Positions 46,101 through 54,300 of a stretch of 64,000 nt of DNA are shown here, piece after piece. Under the pieces are notes generated by a model, which saw nothing but the letters and a program-made list of their open reading frames with translations, made no database searches and was not told the DNA's origin. Numbering within the stretch: position 1 is the stretch's first letter; every line of letters starts with the position of its first letter. Location: NCBI GenBank assembly GCA_000727475.1, contig KL647292.1, forward strand, positions 1,005,424 to 1,069,423, read 5' to 3'. The translations under genes and the position numbers were made by a program. The DNA is from Sarcocystis neurona (taxonomy: Eukaryota > Apicomplexa > Conoidasida > Eucoccidiorida > Sarcocystidae).

Positions 46101-46938
46101 GCGTCTGGGGGAAACAAATCCCTACCAGGTAAAGAGCAGCCGCGACACAGTACGGAAAGACGCCCAAGAACGTGTTTTTCTGGCGGTGCGAAGGAAGCAC
46201 TGGAGAGGAGCCTTTGAAAGGAGCAGTGGCTGACGAGGAGACAACGGAGACGGCACGGGGCACACACAAACAGGAGGAGCGTCAGAGCCGCTTCTTGTTT
46301 AGCAATCTCTGAAAACTTCTCTGCTTTCGTTTTGACCGGGCAGCCGAGACGCAACCGATACGCGTGTCACCGCAGCTGCGTTACTCGTCGACAGCCTCCT
46401 GTTTCTCTGCTGTCTCCATGCACAGACACACCCAGCGGCAGCCGCTAATCGACGTAAGAGGACACGACGAGGCGGAAGCAGCAGCAGTTCAACAGCACCC
46501 CTGTTCGTCTGAGAAAACGCACACGCAGGCCGCCGGCTCTACTCGGTGCTTGTCGCCCCCTCCCCGTTGTGTACGCATGCAAAGACACACGCAGAAGCGT
46601 GGCTCTTGTCGATGCCCGTACACCCTACCGACGGGGACCGCGCATGTGCATACCTTCTCCCTGACGTCTTGCTTGCTTCCTTTCGCATTTTCTTTGACCG
46701 CGGTAGTGTCGGCACGGCCTCCACGTTTCCTGCTGCTCTTGTCGGTGCCACCTGCGACGCTGCTGCTAGTGCTGATTGGGCGGCCGGTCTGCGACTGCTT
46801 CTCTTTGTTTGCTGTTGTCCCCTCACGCTTCTCCTGATCACTCTTGTTCTTTCGATTTGCTTTCTTTCCTGTGGCTGCGTCACCTTCACCCCCACGGCCT
46901 CCGGTCGGAGTGCCCTTGGCACTCTTCCTCTGCTCCAT
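21789..46938 (-). CDS. Very large DExH-box ATP-dependent RNA helicase, DHX29/DHX57 type (RWD, UBA-like, HA2, OB-fold)
   Basis: An ATP-driven RNA helicase; relatives act in translation initiation on structured mRNA or in RNA remodelling. Exons: 46938-46654, 45559-45449, 44152-44043, 42721-39358, 38648-about 37157, 36320-35863, 35744-35322, 34047-33939, 32486-31530, 30527-30450, 29436-about 29210, 28253-28196, 27273-27188, 26583-26346, 25411-25117, 24629-24256, 23861-23782, 22978-22833, 22156-21789. Phases agree at every resolved junction; open points are exon 5 to 6 (a further exon near 36,980-37,065 is likely) and the exon 11 end. Domain order: Lys-rich N-terminus, dsRNA-binding-like module (exons 2-4), UBA-like helix, RWD, motif I GETGSGKTTQ across an intron, Ia, II DEVHERS, III SAS, IV, V ATNIAETSITI, VI QQRAGRAGR, HA2, OB-fold with FIHPSSV. 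Predicted size about 3,000 residues against about 1,370 in human DHX29; the excess is low-complexity insert. Confidence 0.88.
22833..22978 (-). CDS. Helicase exon 18 (OB-fold)
   Basis: 146 nt: VFIHPSSVIFKSGAFETQWV, then AYMEKVQTTKPFIKEVSTVS and FALLLLS. This is the most conserved part of the C-terminal domain ('lHPsSv-f-....wvvy-ekv-TsK-fir-vt-vs--aLLLfg'). Acceptor GTTTCAG, donor TCG-T|GTAAGA, phase 1. Confidence 0.93.
23782..23861 (-). CDS. Helicase exon 17 (tentative)
   Basis: 80 nt from TTGAAG to CGACT|GTAGCA. It is the only segment I found between exons 16 and 18 that satisfies both phases. It reads WGSVLERRSQFSEGDIVG and neighbours, roughly the strand pair expected before 'VFIHPSSV'. 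The acceptor and donor are both weak, so the exact limits are uncertain. Confidence 0.5.
24256..24629 (-). CDS. Helicase exon 16 (entry to the OB-fold)
   Basis: 374 nt: an acidic Glu/Asp-rich linker, then WHIKACVAAGLYPQVALV, the '-vvkaalcAGLYPnva-v' motif. Ends ACG|GTACGG, phase 0. The start at ACCCAG|GC is set by phase with exon 15 and an in-frame stop just upstream. Confidence 0.85.
25117..25411 (-). CDS. Helicase exon 15
   Basis: Opens CFSRSQSDFITNLRVFLAWR, the 'sDhlt-l-af--W' segment, and continues with FCSTFGVNSQTMRNAEELRK, the 'Fc-.n-ls--tM--i-.lr-Q' segment. A charged tail ends at GTT-T|GTAGGT, phase 1. A plus-strand frame overlaps but is a shadow. Confidence 0.85.
26346..26583 (-). 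CDS. Helicase exon 14 (HA2 winged-helix and ratchet helices)
   Basis: Opens RRLCRVGALRVD, then LTAFGSVLSLFPMDLLVARM and LDEVLALCALMAVESVLY, matching the 'LG-alD-...LT-lG--la-lPldp-laKmLl-...lc-.e-l-iaA-ls' core of HA2. Ends AAG|GTAAAA, phase 0. Confidence 0.9.
27188..27273 (-). CDS. Helicase exon 13
   Basis: 86 nt, acceptor TTGCGCAG, donor CG|GTGAGT. Reads AIFPEERLPLLLAQCIEPPS then VDAVSTAI, the 'L-k-ldPPs-eav--Ai' helix. Phase 0 to 2. Confidence 0.9.
28051..28095. repeat. TA microsatellite in helicase intron 12
   Basis: Interrupted run of TA units over about 45 bp. It lies just downstream of exon 12 in the transcript. Confidence 0.95.
28196..28253 (-). CDS. Helicase exon 12 (start of HA2)
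   Basis: 58 nt, acceptor TGTAG, donor AAG|GTGAGA. Reads TEKPELQRQPLENVCLQLK, the 'PEi-R-pLe-vcLqlK' linker that follows motif VI in all DEAH/DExH helicases. Ends phase 0. Confidence 0.9.
28851..29207 (+). pseudogene. Inverted, decayed partial copies of helicase exon 11 inside the adjacent intron
   Basis: Read on the plus strand, 28851-29026 matches the minus-strand intron 10/exon 11 junction (29,300-29,484): both have TTTGAGTG, TGCGAAGGCT, ACAATGA, the ACAG acceptor, GAT, TCGTACGT, AGACACG, AAGCAG, TGCAAGAGGCTCA and GCGGGCTG. Identity is about 75-80 percent by eye. A 2-bp insertion and a 1-bp loss break the frame and give a stop. A second, poorer copy follows at about 29,050-29,140 (CCAAGAGGTTCACCCAGC, CGCTCGAGCGTGCA) and a third stub runs to about 29,207. 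The presence of intron sequence shows a DNA-level duplication, not a retrocopy. Not translated. Confidence 0.8.
29210..29436 (-). CDS. Helicase exon 11 (motif VI)
   Basis: Opens after CGCACAG with DVSYVIDTGLHKQMHYEVCK and carries motif VI in SSAQQRAGRAGRVGPGECYR, whose arginines contact ATP. The end is uncertain: the phase of exon 12 favours TGTGG|GTCACG at 29210, but the family alignment would be shorter, near TAC|GTCGCC at 29239. Neither is a strong donor. The sequence right after this exon is an array of inverted copies of the exon itself. Confidence 0.85.
29690..29716. repeat. TA microsatellite in helicase intron 10
   Basis: Uninterrupted TA run of about 13 units between exons 10 and 11. 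Confidence 0.95.
30450..30527 (-). CDS. Helicase exon 10 (motif V)
   Basis: 26 codons between GTACAG and CCA|GTGAGG, phase 0 both ends: VFSRAPPGMRKVVVATNIAE and then TSITIP. This short exon supplies motif V and links QQQQ of exon 9 to DVSYVIDTG of exon 11 exactly as in the family. Confidence 0.92.
31530..32486 (-). CDS. Helicase exon 9 (motif III to motif IV)
   Basis: 319 codons. Opens with IKIVLMSASISAETFAAYF (motif III is SAS in place of the usual SAT), continues through the 'VPGRTFPVKIFYAEDL' linker, then about 170 low-complexity residues, then GGAILVFSTGVGEVAAV (motif IV region) and LWVLPCHASLHLKQQQQ. Ends CAG|GTAACT, phase 0. Confidence 0.9.
33939..34047 (-). CDS. Helicase exon 8 (motif II, DEVH box)
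   Basis: 109 nt from CTGCAG to CGG|GTAAGA. Reads RLSDISVVCLDEVHERSVEV then DLLLLILSKTLLENPR. DEVH is motif II, coordinating Mg-ATP. The split AGA codon with exon 7 and the phase-0 end both fit. Confidence 0.92.
35322..35744 (-). CDS. Helicase exon 7 (motif I second half, motif Ia)
   Basis: Begins G-TCG-GGC after GGCTGCAG, completing GSGKTTQVP. About 55 inserted Gln/Pro/His-rich residues precede motif Ia, CSQPRRLAAMSVAARVSAEM, then VGYQVR and LLFCTHGILLRRLL. Ends GAC-AG|GTAAAG, phase 2, joining exon 8. Confidence 0.9.
35863..36320 (-). CDS. Helicase exon 6 (approach to the core and first half of motif I)
   Basis: Opens after CAACAG with SWEEICFLME and runs through a Gln/Glu/Arg-rich linker to LPVREYEGALQAFMCDRENK and the Walker A lead-in VLVLQGETG. 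The conserved 'R..LP...y...il.....n.vvvi.GeTG' layout of DExH helicases is clear. Ends ACC-GG|GTGAGC, phase 2. Confidence 0.85.
36321..37156 (-). other. Unresolved junction between helicase exons 5 and 6
   Basis: Exon 5 appears to end in phase 1 and exon 6 opens in phase 0, so at least one exon is probably missing here. A candidate lies at about 37,065-36,975: acceptor GCCCGCAG, then an open frame reading SWPTGVFPDTPDPTSISAVD, ending near GCTAGT|GTGTAC. The rest is non-coding and contains the CA-rich repeat. Confidence 0.4.
36481..36563. repeat. CA-rich microsatellite/minisatellite in the intron before helicase exon 6
   Basis: Three copies of a CACACGTTCACA-type unit followed by a run of CA units and CACACCC variants. 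It lies between exons 5 and 6 and contains no coding frame. Confidence 0.9.
37157..38648 (-). CDS. Helicase exon 5 (RWD domain and linker to the helicase core)
   Basis: Starts at the acceptor GCGCAG in phase 0 and continues the RWD helix begun in exon 4 (LEE|LLQTEQQVVE). After an inserted PHQQQ repeat tract it reads VPVHVFLYAPAGSLFPLRAP, the RWD strand and 'YP-xxP' element, then VWVSFDLP. A helix with a long hydrophobic stretch follows, then Ser/Ala-rich linker. One or two introns may fall inside (strong GTAAGT at about 37,641 with a TTTTCAG acceptor near 37,587). The end at ACAG|GTGCGT (37157) is a best guess and does not match the phase of exon 6. Confidence 0.6.
38456..38564. repeat. 15-bp coding minisatellite (Pro-His-Gln-Gln-Gln units)
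   Basis: On the plus strand the unit is close to GCTGGTGTGGCTGCT; on the coding (minus) strand it gives PHQQQ, with four good copies and several degenerate ones (ERHQ, EPHQQ, QHQQP). It sits inside the RWD-containing exon of the helicase, between the first helix and the first strand. Length variation between isolates would keep the frame because the unit is a multiple of three. Confidence 0.9.
39358..42721 (-). CDS. Helicase exon 4 (end of dsRNA-binding-like module, low-complexity insert, UBA-like motif)
   Basis: 3,364 nt coding 1,121 residues in one exon. It opens with the last part of the dsRNA-binding-like module ending in the conserved 'F-eaWLaL' helix. Most of the rest is low complexity (Ala, Ser, Gly, Glu, Gln). 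A UBA-like piece lies near residue 690 of this exon (VLQSCIDWICLN, then KLPEAYSP), matching the 'aLDWLclnlpe-eLP-.f.p' segment of DHX29/DExH7 proteins. The exon ends EMAARLEE at GAAGAG|GTATTT, phase 0, and continues into the RWD domain. Many opposite-strand frames here are shadows of the GC-rich triplet repeats. Confidence 0.8.
44043..44152 (-). CDS. Helicase exon 3 (dsRNA-binding-like module, continued)
   Basis: 110 nt from the acceptor CTGCAG to the donor ATGAG|GTGAGT, phase 0 to 2. Reads QKLPRPRFELRKATRANYF and more; LPRPxF is the hallmark second element of the module. The split codon AG|A joins to FLTEQDWEFKSHSEH in exon 4, where the A-rich helix (ALLALHAL) completes the module. Confidence 0.75.
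44153..45448 (-). other. Helicase intron 2
   Basis: The phase-0 join of exons 2 and 3 makes this 1.3-kb stretch intronic. It contains long pyrimidine runs on the minus strand and several decoy acceptors (for example near 44,886 and 45,260). Open frames on both strands here lack domains. Confidence 0.6.
45449..45559 (-). CDS. Helicase exon 2 (start of dsRNA-binding-like module)
   Basis: 37 codons between a CAG acceptor and the donor AAA|GTGAGT, phase 0 at both ends. Ends with TPKQLLHNYCQK, the 'PK-LL-eWCqk' start of the dsRNA-binding-like module found in DHX29 and plant DExH7-type helicases. Exon 3 continues it as QKLPRPRFELR, which is the expected next strand. Confidence 0.7.
45560..46653 (-). 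other. Helicase intron 1 (possibly with a small unrecognised exon)
   Basis: Contains a TA microsatellite at 46018-46036. A minus-strand segment near 46,310 after a GAAAGCAG acceptor is open and could be a small exon, but exons 1 and 2 already join in phase without it. Confidence 0.45.
46654..46938 (-). CDS. Helicase exon 1 (Lys/Arg-rich N-terminus)
   Basis: 95 codons from ATG at 46938 to the donor AAG|GTATGC, phase 0. The composition (Lys, Arg, Gly, Ser, Thr) is typical of the disordered basic start of this helicase group. It joins in phase to the dsRNA-binding-like exon at 45559. The ATG is the first in the frame; an intermediate exon around 46,100-46,350 cannot be ruled out. This is the least secure exon of the gene. 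Confidence 0.5.
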
Positions 46939-47340
46939 CGCCGCCCAGGGTCGCTGATCCTGCTGCGCTGCTATTTTGTTGCGGATCGACTGCTACTGCT
47001 GCTGCTGGCTGTCTCGCTTCCCACAATCCACCGCGGCCTTTCTCTCGAGTCACAGCACCGCAGAAGTCCTCTTCTGCCGCTTCCTCTTCTTCTCTCCCCT
47101 TCCAGCTGTTCCTTGCTGTTTCTCGAGGAGTATGCTCCCCACACTCTTCAGTTTAAATAAGCTGACACGCTGCCGAAAGCTACGCCGGGTCATTGGGCTT
47201 ACACGTATACACACACACCCAAAGATATGTGTGTATAATATATGTATGCAGATGTGTACAGACAAGTCAACCCACGTGAAGATTCACTGCCTGCCGTATG
47301 CGTAGGGAAAAATCAACGAGTCAATCCTACGTGCGTGTGC

Positions 47341-47410
47341 ACGTATGTCTCTCTCTCTATATGTATGTATATATATATATGTATATACAGTTAGATAGAT
47401 AGATAGATAA
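47341..47410. repeat. Compound CT/TA/TAGA microsatellite
   Basis: A CT run, then TATGTATGTATA, a pure TA run and five TAGA units in succession. It lies between the helicase start and the next minus-strand gene, in non-coding sequence. Confidence 0.95.
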
Positions 47411-47432
47411 ATCGTTAGACACGTGCGAGCGT

Positions 47433-47936
47433 TGTTCACGTCTGCTCGCCTGTCGCCGGTCCACCCTCTGCATATGATCTCTCGTCGTCGTAGCCACTGT
47501 TAGGCCGGCTCTGCTGCCGCTGTGACGGTGCTGAGGCTGTTACAGTCAGCGTGTCATTGCTGCTTGCGGCTATGTCGAGACTGCATTGCTGCAGCTCCTG
47601 CTGCTGCACATTCGATGCCCGTGTCGTACTTCGCAGACACCCCTCTTGTTCCTTCTTCTGCTGCTGCTGTCCTCTTCTGCAATGCTGCCGAGCGAGGCCG
47701 GGTACTTACGCTGTCCTGCTTATCCGGCAATGTGATAGGAACTTCATCGTAAGCTCACTGTTGCTGCTGCTGCGGCTGCTGCAGCCGTGCTGCTCAACGT
47801 TTGGTCGAACTGAGACGCAGAATACTATCTCAAGATTACGCTTAACTTGGCGAGAGAGAGACTGTGTCACGTGCGTGGTGCAGGAATATAAGCTGCAGGC
47901 TGTTGGTCCTCGATCACGCTTCTCTGTCGCACACAC
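47433..47936 (-). CDS. Hypothetical minus-strand gene, last two exons
   Basis: The last exon, 47676-47433, opens after GCATTGCAG and reads a Gln-rich then Ser/Thr/Gln-rich disordered tail ending GGPATGEQT and TGA. The preceding exon ends GC|GTAAGT at 47710, a strong donor whose phase (2) matches the one base opening the last exon; it may extend up to 47936. The tail contains no domain. Further upstream, a minus-strand segment at about 48,745-48,590 after a pyrimidine-rich acceptor is open in two frames, and could be another exon. Function unknown; the gene is divergent from nothing I can name. Confidence 0.35.
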
Positions 47937-50900
47937 GTGACTTCAAGAGATGCTACCAGCTAGAGTGGAACAGGTAGTCTATCTCTGACGCAGCTGCATT
48001 GGGAGCGTGTGCAGGACGTGATAATCGTTTAGAACTTCTACGCTGTGGCACTGCCAGCAAAAACAAACATGAAGAGGAAAGAGAGGAATGTGAGCTACTG
48101 AGATACCGCACTCAGGGCAGGTACGTTCACATATCATATGCCCAAAAAAGGACAAGTACTGCGAACGGATTGTGTCTACTACTCCATTGTTCTACCACGT
48201 TGTCCGGCGCACCTTTAGAGATCCTTCGTATATTCTTCTCTAACCCCCTTCAAATGTGAGTCATGTAGGTACATTCATCTATTATACATTAATATATGTA
48301 GAGACTGAGCGTTCATCCCTAACATGCCTCGTGAGCCGCGAAGAACTCAAAAGTCTAAGTTAGGAATCAAAACGCATCAAATCGCAACCAGCAGCGAGGG
48401 TTTGTGTTAGCAGCCACGCAGTACACGGTAGCGGCTGGGCGCAGGAGGAAACTACGGCAACCTGAACGAAGAGCAGCACACGCCGACTTCTATTTCCGCA
48501 TAGTGTACCATTTCAGGCATTCGTGCACAGGGGGGATGCAGAGGAGACGGAAACGAAGGGTACTGAACAAGACTGCTGTTCAGCAGATATCACGATGTCC
48601 CGCACGATGAAGAGCGCATTCAACATCTGCGCGTTTAGCCCGTACCAGCGCCGCCGCTGCAACCGACTCGTCGGGTATGCCGACATATACACATAAGACG
48701 GGACGCTGAAGCCGGTCTGGCTCGGCCGGGACAATCTCGAAGGAGAGAGACAAAAAATACCAGTGAATCGACGGTGAGGTCCCGCCTCAGCCGCCTGGAC
48801 GCCCGCGAGCTGATGCATGCGTGCATGCAGAACTCTCCGCCGCGCCGAGACACGAACCGGCAACGAAACAGACACACGCAGACACATGGAACTGGAGAAG
48901 AGACGGAAACATCTAAGAGAAACTGCTCCTTTCTACCAGTCTGTGCATAAACCAGGCCTGGAACTGACGAATCTGTGGGGTTCTGTTGCACTTTATCGTA
49001 CCGCATGCGGCCTCGCCAGTACGTGGACACGCAGACGTGTCGGTCCCTCGACACGCCTGTGTATTACGTAGACACGGACACACATATACATTTTCGTATT
49101 CATTGGTCACCTATTAATAGGTACCTGTGGAATAAGTGCGCATGCATATTAGACGAAAAACATCTATCACCCTTGTTCTCTGCCCCCTAACGGATGCACT
49201 TATTACCATTCGCCACAGATACACTTTTACCGCGGAACACACATGGACGTAAGTTGGTGTACACGCATGGATCAGATGGTATTGTCAAAAGCCAGCACGC
49301 TTGCTCTGTGTGTCTTGGTAGATGTATGTATATGTGCACGTCTACATACTCAGTGTCTGCGCACACAGGAATGCGATGTCACCTTGGAGCCATTATCAGA
49401 ACCCGTTGCATTACAAATGCTCAGATCTAGGCGTACACGAACTTAATATAGGTAGAGGGTGCTTGGAGAACGTTGATTCGCAAGGGAATTTTATTATAGC
49501 TGTCGATCCGATAACGTATCCCAAGCAAAAACTGCTCGTAAGAGCGGCAAAGAACACTAAATATGTAACTACCGATGTGTGCGTTTCAACGGAGCGCCGG
49601 TGAGCCGTCCGACTAGGAGACAACTACACGCAGCCAAACAAAGTCCGCTCAGGCATCGAGCGTTCTTAGATGCGCTCGGCAACTAAGAGAACCTGGTGTG
49701 AGAACAGATGTGCAGGAGCTTCATAGCCTCTTGCAAAGGATGTGAAACAAATTTTAGTATTAAAAAACCACAACTTTGCAGACCTTAAGATGGTAGAGAA
49801 TGGCAATTTGGAAAGTGTCTAAACCACGGAACACGGCGCATATCCGGTCTACAGAAGTAGTGCAAAAGCCGAAAAAAACGGACCTATACTTTTCCCGTTC
49901 ACTTTCATTACGCGCAAATGACCGTAGCAGCCGTCCCCGTGCCCACGTCGCCATCGCGGTTGCCTTGGACAGTTGAATTTCAGCGTGCCATTGCTGGATA
50001 CCTATCTTTGGTTGTGCGAGTGGTCGACTGCTTAGTTTCAGGTGGAAGGAAAAGACCACGTCGTGCCTTGCGACATGCGCAACTCCAGTAACATTTGCAG
50101 CAGACACCACCATATGAAGCTCTATTGTGATAAATTCCCCTCAGAAGGTATGATTCGTAGAATGTCGCTTATGTGCTCTGAGCAGCATTGACTCACTTGC
50201 AGTAGATGGTTGTTCTCTAATGTTAGGAGAGCATTGTCCGCAGCTGCCGCCATTGTAGTGTAAGTATCGAATGAAAGGGTTCCTCGGTGTCGTGGTGATA
50301 TCACTGCGACCGCAGTGCCATTAATAGCCGCACTACGCTGGTTGTGGAGAGACGTTTGCCATGAGCTTTTCGTGCCCAGCAACGGTGGTACTGGGAAGAT
50401 CTGTCAAGCATGGTGTGGGTGTTCGACAGACCCGTCCTGTTCTATCCCTCAATATAGGACTGATATGGGAAAAATTTGCCACTGCAGTCGAAGTGGTGGT
50501 TATTTCCGGCTGTTTCTTGCTTCCTCTAGATTGGCTGAGGATTTGCCACTATAGGGTGCTTGCCGTTCGAGCTTCTCAGGCAACAGGCACACTAGTGAAC
50601 CCTTCAAGCTCTTTGTGGAACAACACCAGTGCCTCGGCGTGACTAAACTTTCTCTTGTGCATGCGTCTTCTTCGCAATGGGAAAAAACATCAGCCGTACG
50701 CTCAAGCTATCGCTTCTGCATTCGTAACTGTACAAGCGTACGTATGCGCATATGCAGATATACGTGGCTGTAGACAGATTCAGTTTGAGAGGCAGACTTC
50801 TTCAGACATGTCCCGTCACAGTTTTGCGTCCCGCAAACTGGCATCTACGAACCTCTCTAGACAACAGAAAGAGTTTTGACCGGACGCGTTTAACGCGCGG

Positions 50901-51390
50901 TGCTGGCGTGCATCATTTCTTGGATACCGGCGGGTCCACCCTGTATTCAGTAAGCGCATGTCGGCGATAGCCAGGCGGGACTAAGCAACGGGCCATCCAC
51001 AGAATATGCTGTTGTTCGCTTTGATGCAGCCTTGTGATTCACGTTTGTACAGTGTTCTCTGGCTTTCTTCTACGTATGACACTGGAAGATCGCAATGGTA
51101 GATGTGCAGAAGTATTCCGTGTGTGTACACCCTTGCAGAGGTCCACAAGTACACCCGCGGGGGAGTACTGCTTACTGTTGTTCTTGGTCGGTAGGCCTGT
51201 GTGTGTCTACAGGTGGATAATATACGAAGACGTGGGTGTGTTGTCAGTGCTGTTGCCACCTGGCCGTCAGCCACAGACGACAGCAGTGCACAGCAATCAG
51301 CGACTCTTATTCTTGCGCTACTCGTTCTAAATAAGTCGCAAGCACCTCGTTCTGCACACGTACGCGTACAACGTGCAACCTCCAAGGTGG
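47937..51390. other. Region without a resolved gene
   Basis: Minus-strand frames at 48,513-49,054 are possible exons of the gene ending at 47433. A plus-strand frame at 49322-49603 ends with a protein-like stretch (NVDSQGNFIIAVDPITYPKQ), but no exon partner was found. Around 50,370-50,570 three loosely similar segments sharing GGGAAGAT/GGGAAAAAT and TTGCCACT or CTGTCAAGCA recur; they may be an old degenerate repeat. Confidence 0.3.
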
Positions 51391-54300
51391 TCACTCCTCA
51401 GCCAGAAAGCTCCGTTTTCTGTGCTCGCGAGGATTCTCTGGCTGCTGCTCACCTCGCCGCTGTTCGGCCTGCAGCAGCGCATCCTCGAGTTGCTTAGCCT
51501 GCTGTTGGTCAACCTGTTGCCTATCACCATGCCGTTGCTTAACCGGCGTTCCCCTCTCCTTAGATGACGGTGGTCGTCCCGCCGCGTGATGCGGCTGTTT
51601 CCACGTGTCCGCTATTGCGGTACGCGGGCGAAGGGCAAGACTAACAGACGTCGTCTGCATACGCATACCCATCTTCTCTCTGGCCCTCCAGTAGCCCTAC
51701 GAAGACCCAACAAGAAGGCGCGAACAGCTGTGGCTGAAGAACTGCGTGCACAGCTATAAAGCTAATGTGTCGGATTCGCGTAGCTACGCTGTTATATGTA
51801 AAAACAGACATGCACGAAAGCCTGGCACACCAGCGACTCCGTCCACTGCGCAGGTGCACGGCTGTGCAGACACGGCAAGGCACGCACTGCCGGATTTTCG
51901 AGCGGAAGCCCTTTCACTTCTGGATCGCTGTAAACGCACTGTCTGCCGCCGGCAATTCTATACGAACGTGAAGGCCTATGTGTAATTGCGTATGCACACG
52001 AGTGAGCACACAAGCGTATCTGCAGACCAGTACGCACGCCTGTCAACGCACAAAGCAGGGGTACCTTGGAGTGTGGGTGTGGTTATACGAGCAACACAGG
52101 TTGGAGGCGCAGAGACCCTGCAACCCTCCTATTGTTGCCCTACAGTCTCTGTATGCTGATGCCAGATTAGCCCACAGATGGGGACGTGGGCATTGTCTGC
52201 CGACTTTAGCGCTAGCTGCTGCACTTTTAGCTGGCAAATCGTTGTCGGCTGCTCTCTCCTGCAGCGTCTTCTCCTCTAAGCCACTAGGCACAGCAGTCTT
52301 CAAATCTTCCGAGTGTGATGAAGAGGCGGACGCCTCTTCCCTGGTGCTGCTGTTTCTGCAGTTCACTTGCAGCTACGGACGTGAAGCTGTTCGGATACTG
52401 CCTTGGTTGCTAATCGTGCCGCGGTACCTGGCCGTAAGACGCGAAGATTTCGCTGCCTGCCGTGATAGCGCGCGTGGACCTCACAAGAACCCGCCTGAGC
52501 AGCAGCAGCGCAGGCAGCATGAAATCAGCAACTACAGCGGAAATAATCTGGCTGCCCAAACACTCCTTAAGGGAGCAGCACTACAGCAGAAAAGCTCGGA
52601 CAGCAAGAGAGTTGCATGGGACAGGGACAGAAGACTTCACGCAGACGCAGAGACGGTAAAGCCCTAGCGACACGCACGCCACAGGGAGCGGCCACACTCG
52701 TTGCTCTACCCGCAGCTGTAACAGCACTGCGCGCCGTAGTTGCTGCGAGAGGGTAGGCGTGCAGCACGTAGACACTTGCACCAGCCTGACATATCCTGTC
52801 CCACCTGAAAACCTTCTCCATCCGCACACATCTCCGTATTCTCTCGACAAACTAGTGCCACAAGATTTACACGACCACCCAGTGCACACGCTGTAGCCCC
52901 CCCCAGGGGCGCTGCATCTGAAGCAGGCACTGTCCAGTCGGCAGCTAGTAGACAGTAGAAGGAGGGGCCTGCTGCGGCGCTGATAAGCGGAGTCGTTCTT
53001 TGCGGGTGTCCACCGACGGAGAGGCGATGACGCAGCAAGTGTATATATTGAGCAGTCACAAAAAGTTAAGCAGCGGACAGCGTCCTCTCTGACACGTGAT
53101 TACTGAACACTGGCAAAAGTCAAGGGAAGTGAAGACCGAGTATGCAGACTTGTCTTTACACGCGTTTGGTACAAAAACGGACACAGAAAGTCTGGCTGCA
53201 GTTACTCCCATTTCCTGACGATGATTGAAGTTCTGTGGGTGCTTTGTGCCGGCAAATGGCAACGTACACCAGCGCGCGGGCTTTAACGCGCATTTCATGT
53301 GCATGTGTGTGTTTATACATACCTATATATATATATATATTGTTAACTTACTTGCATGTCTTTCTGTATATATGTATATATATATATGCACGCACACCCA
53401 TATACATATGTATATATATATATATATCGACAGGTATACGCGTATTTATGTACAAATGTGCAGATCAAGTCATCGCCATTTTTGCACACATGCGTGCAAT
53501 GTAAAACTACAACCCTTACAGCTTCAGTCACACGAATGCAAAAGTCTGCTCGAAGAGTTTATTAGTGTCGAGGGCGACACAAATGCAGTACAAGAAAACT
53601 GTCAATTTCTCTGCATGTCAGCCCGAAATGGAACTTGCTTGTGTACCATAAAAACGGCTGTAGCTTCGAATGCCGCCGAGGGGGACGAAGGCATGTGCGT
53701 ATATCTCTACGTGTGTAGATCGTAGGTGTGGCAGAGTTTTCTACTATCTGCGCCACTGCGTAAATAACTACGATCTTAACTGTACACGTATAGCTGTAGA
53801 GAGGGAGAGCTACGCCCACCAAGTGAAGGAGACATTGAACGCCGCACAACAACAATAGAAAAAGAGAAAGAAACGCCGCGACACAGACTAAGGGAGAGGT
53901 TCAGACAGATTCCTGTTCTGAGAATGCGTATCCACTGGCACTGGTACCGGTTCCTGTAGAGGGAGCCACTCTCCCGAAGCTGCGGTATCCAGGGAGGACA
54001 ACACGCTAGGTGCAGCAGCAGAATTCAAGAAAACGTACTTGTTGCGGCGGTACTTCAGGAACGAAGCATTCAGCAGGCAGCTGGCGTTATCGTTTATGTA
54101 GCGCGCGAGCACCTGCAAGGTCCCCCATACGTACCAGCAGAAATTCACGCGGGTCTAAAAACGTTGCCTACCTCCGTACATATGCCGGGGATGCTGCGTG
54201 TGAATTGACGAGACAGCACGCGGCGGGCACAGCAGTAGAGGCACGTGCAGGTAGGACACCTACAACAAACGTGCGCATACGCGTGCACACAGGCGCCTCT

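Noticed and set aside
51978..52667. Plus-strand ORF of 229 residues
   Set aside because: It covers two minus-strand SET-protein exons with matched phases and SET motifs; no splice or domain support on the plus strand.
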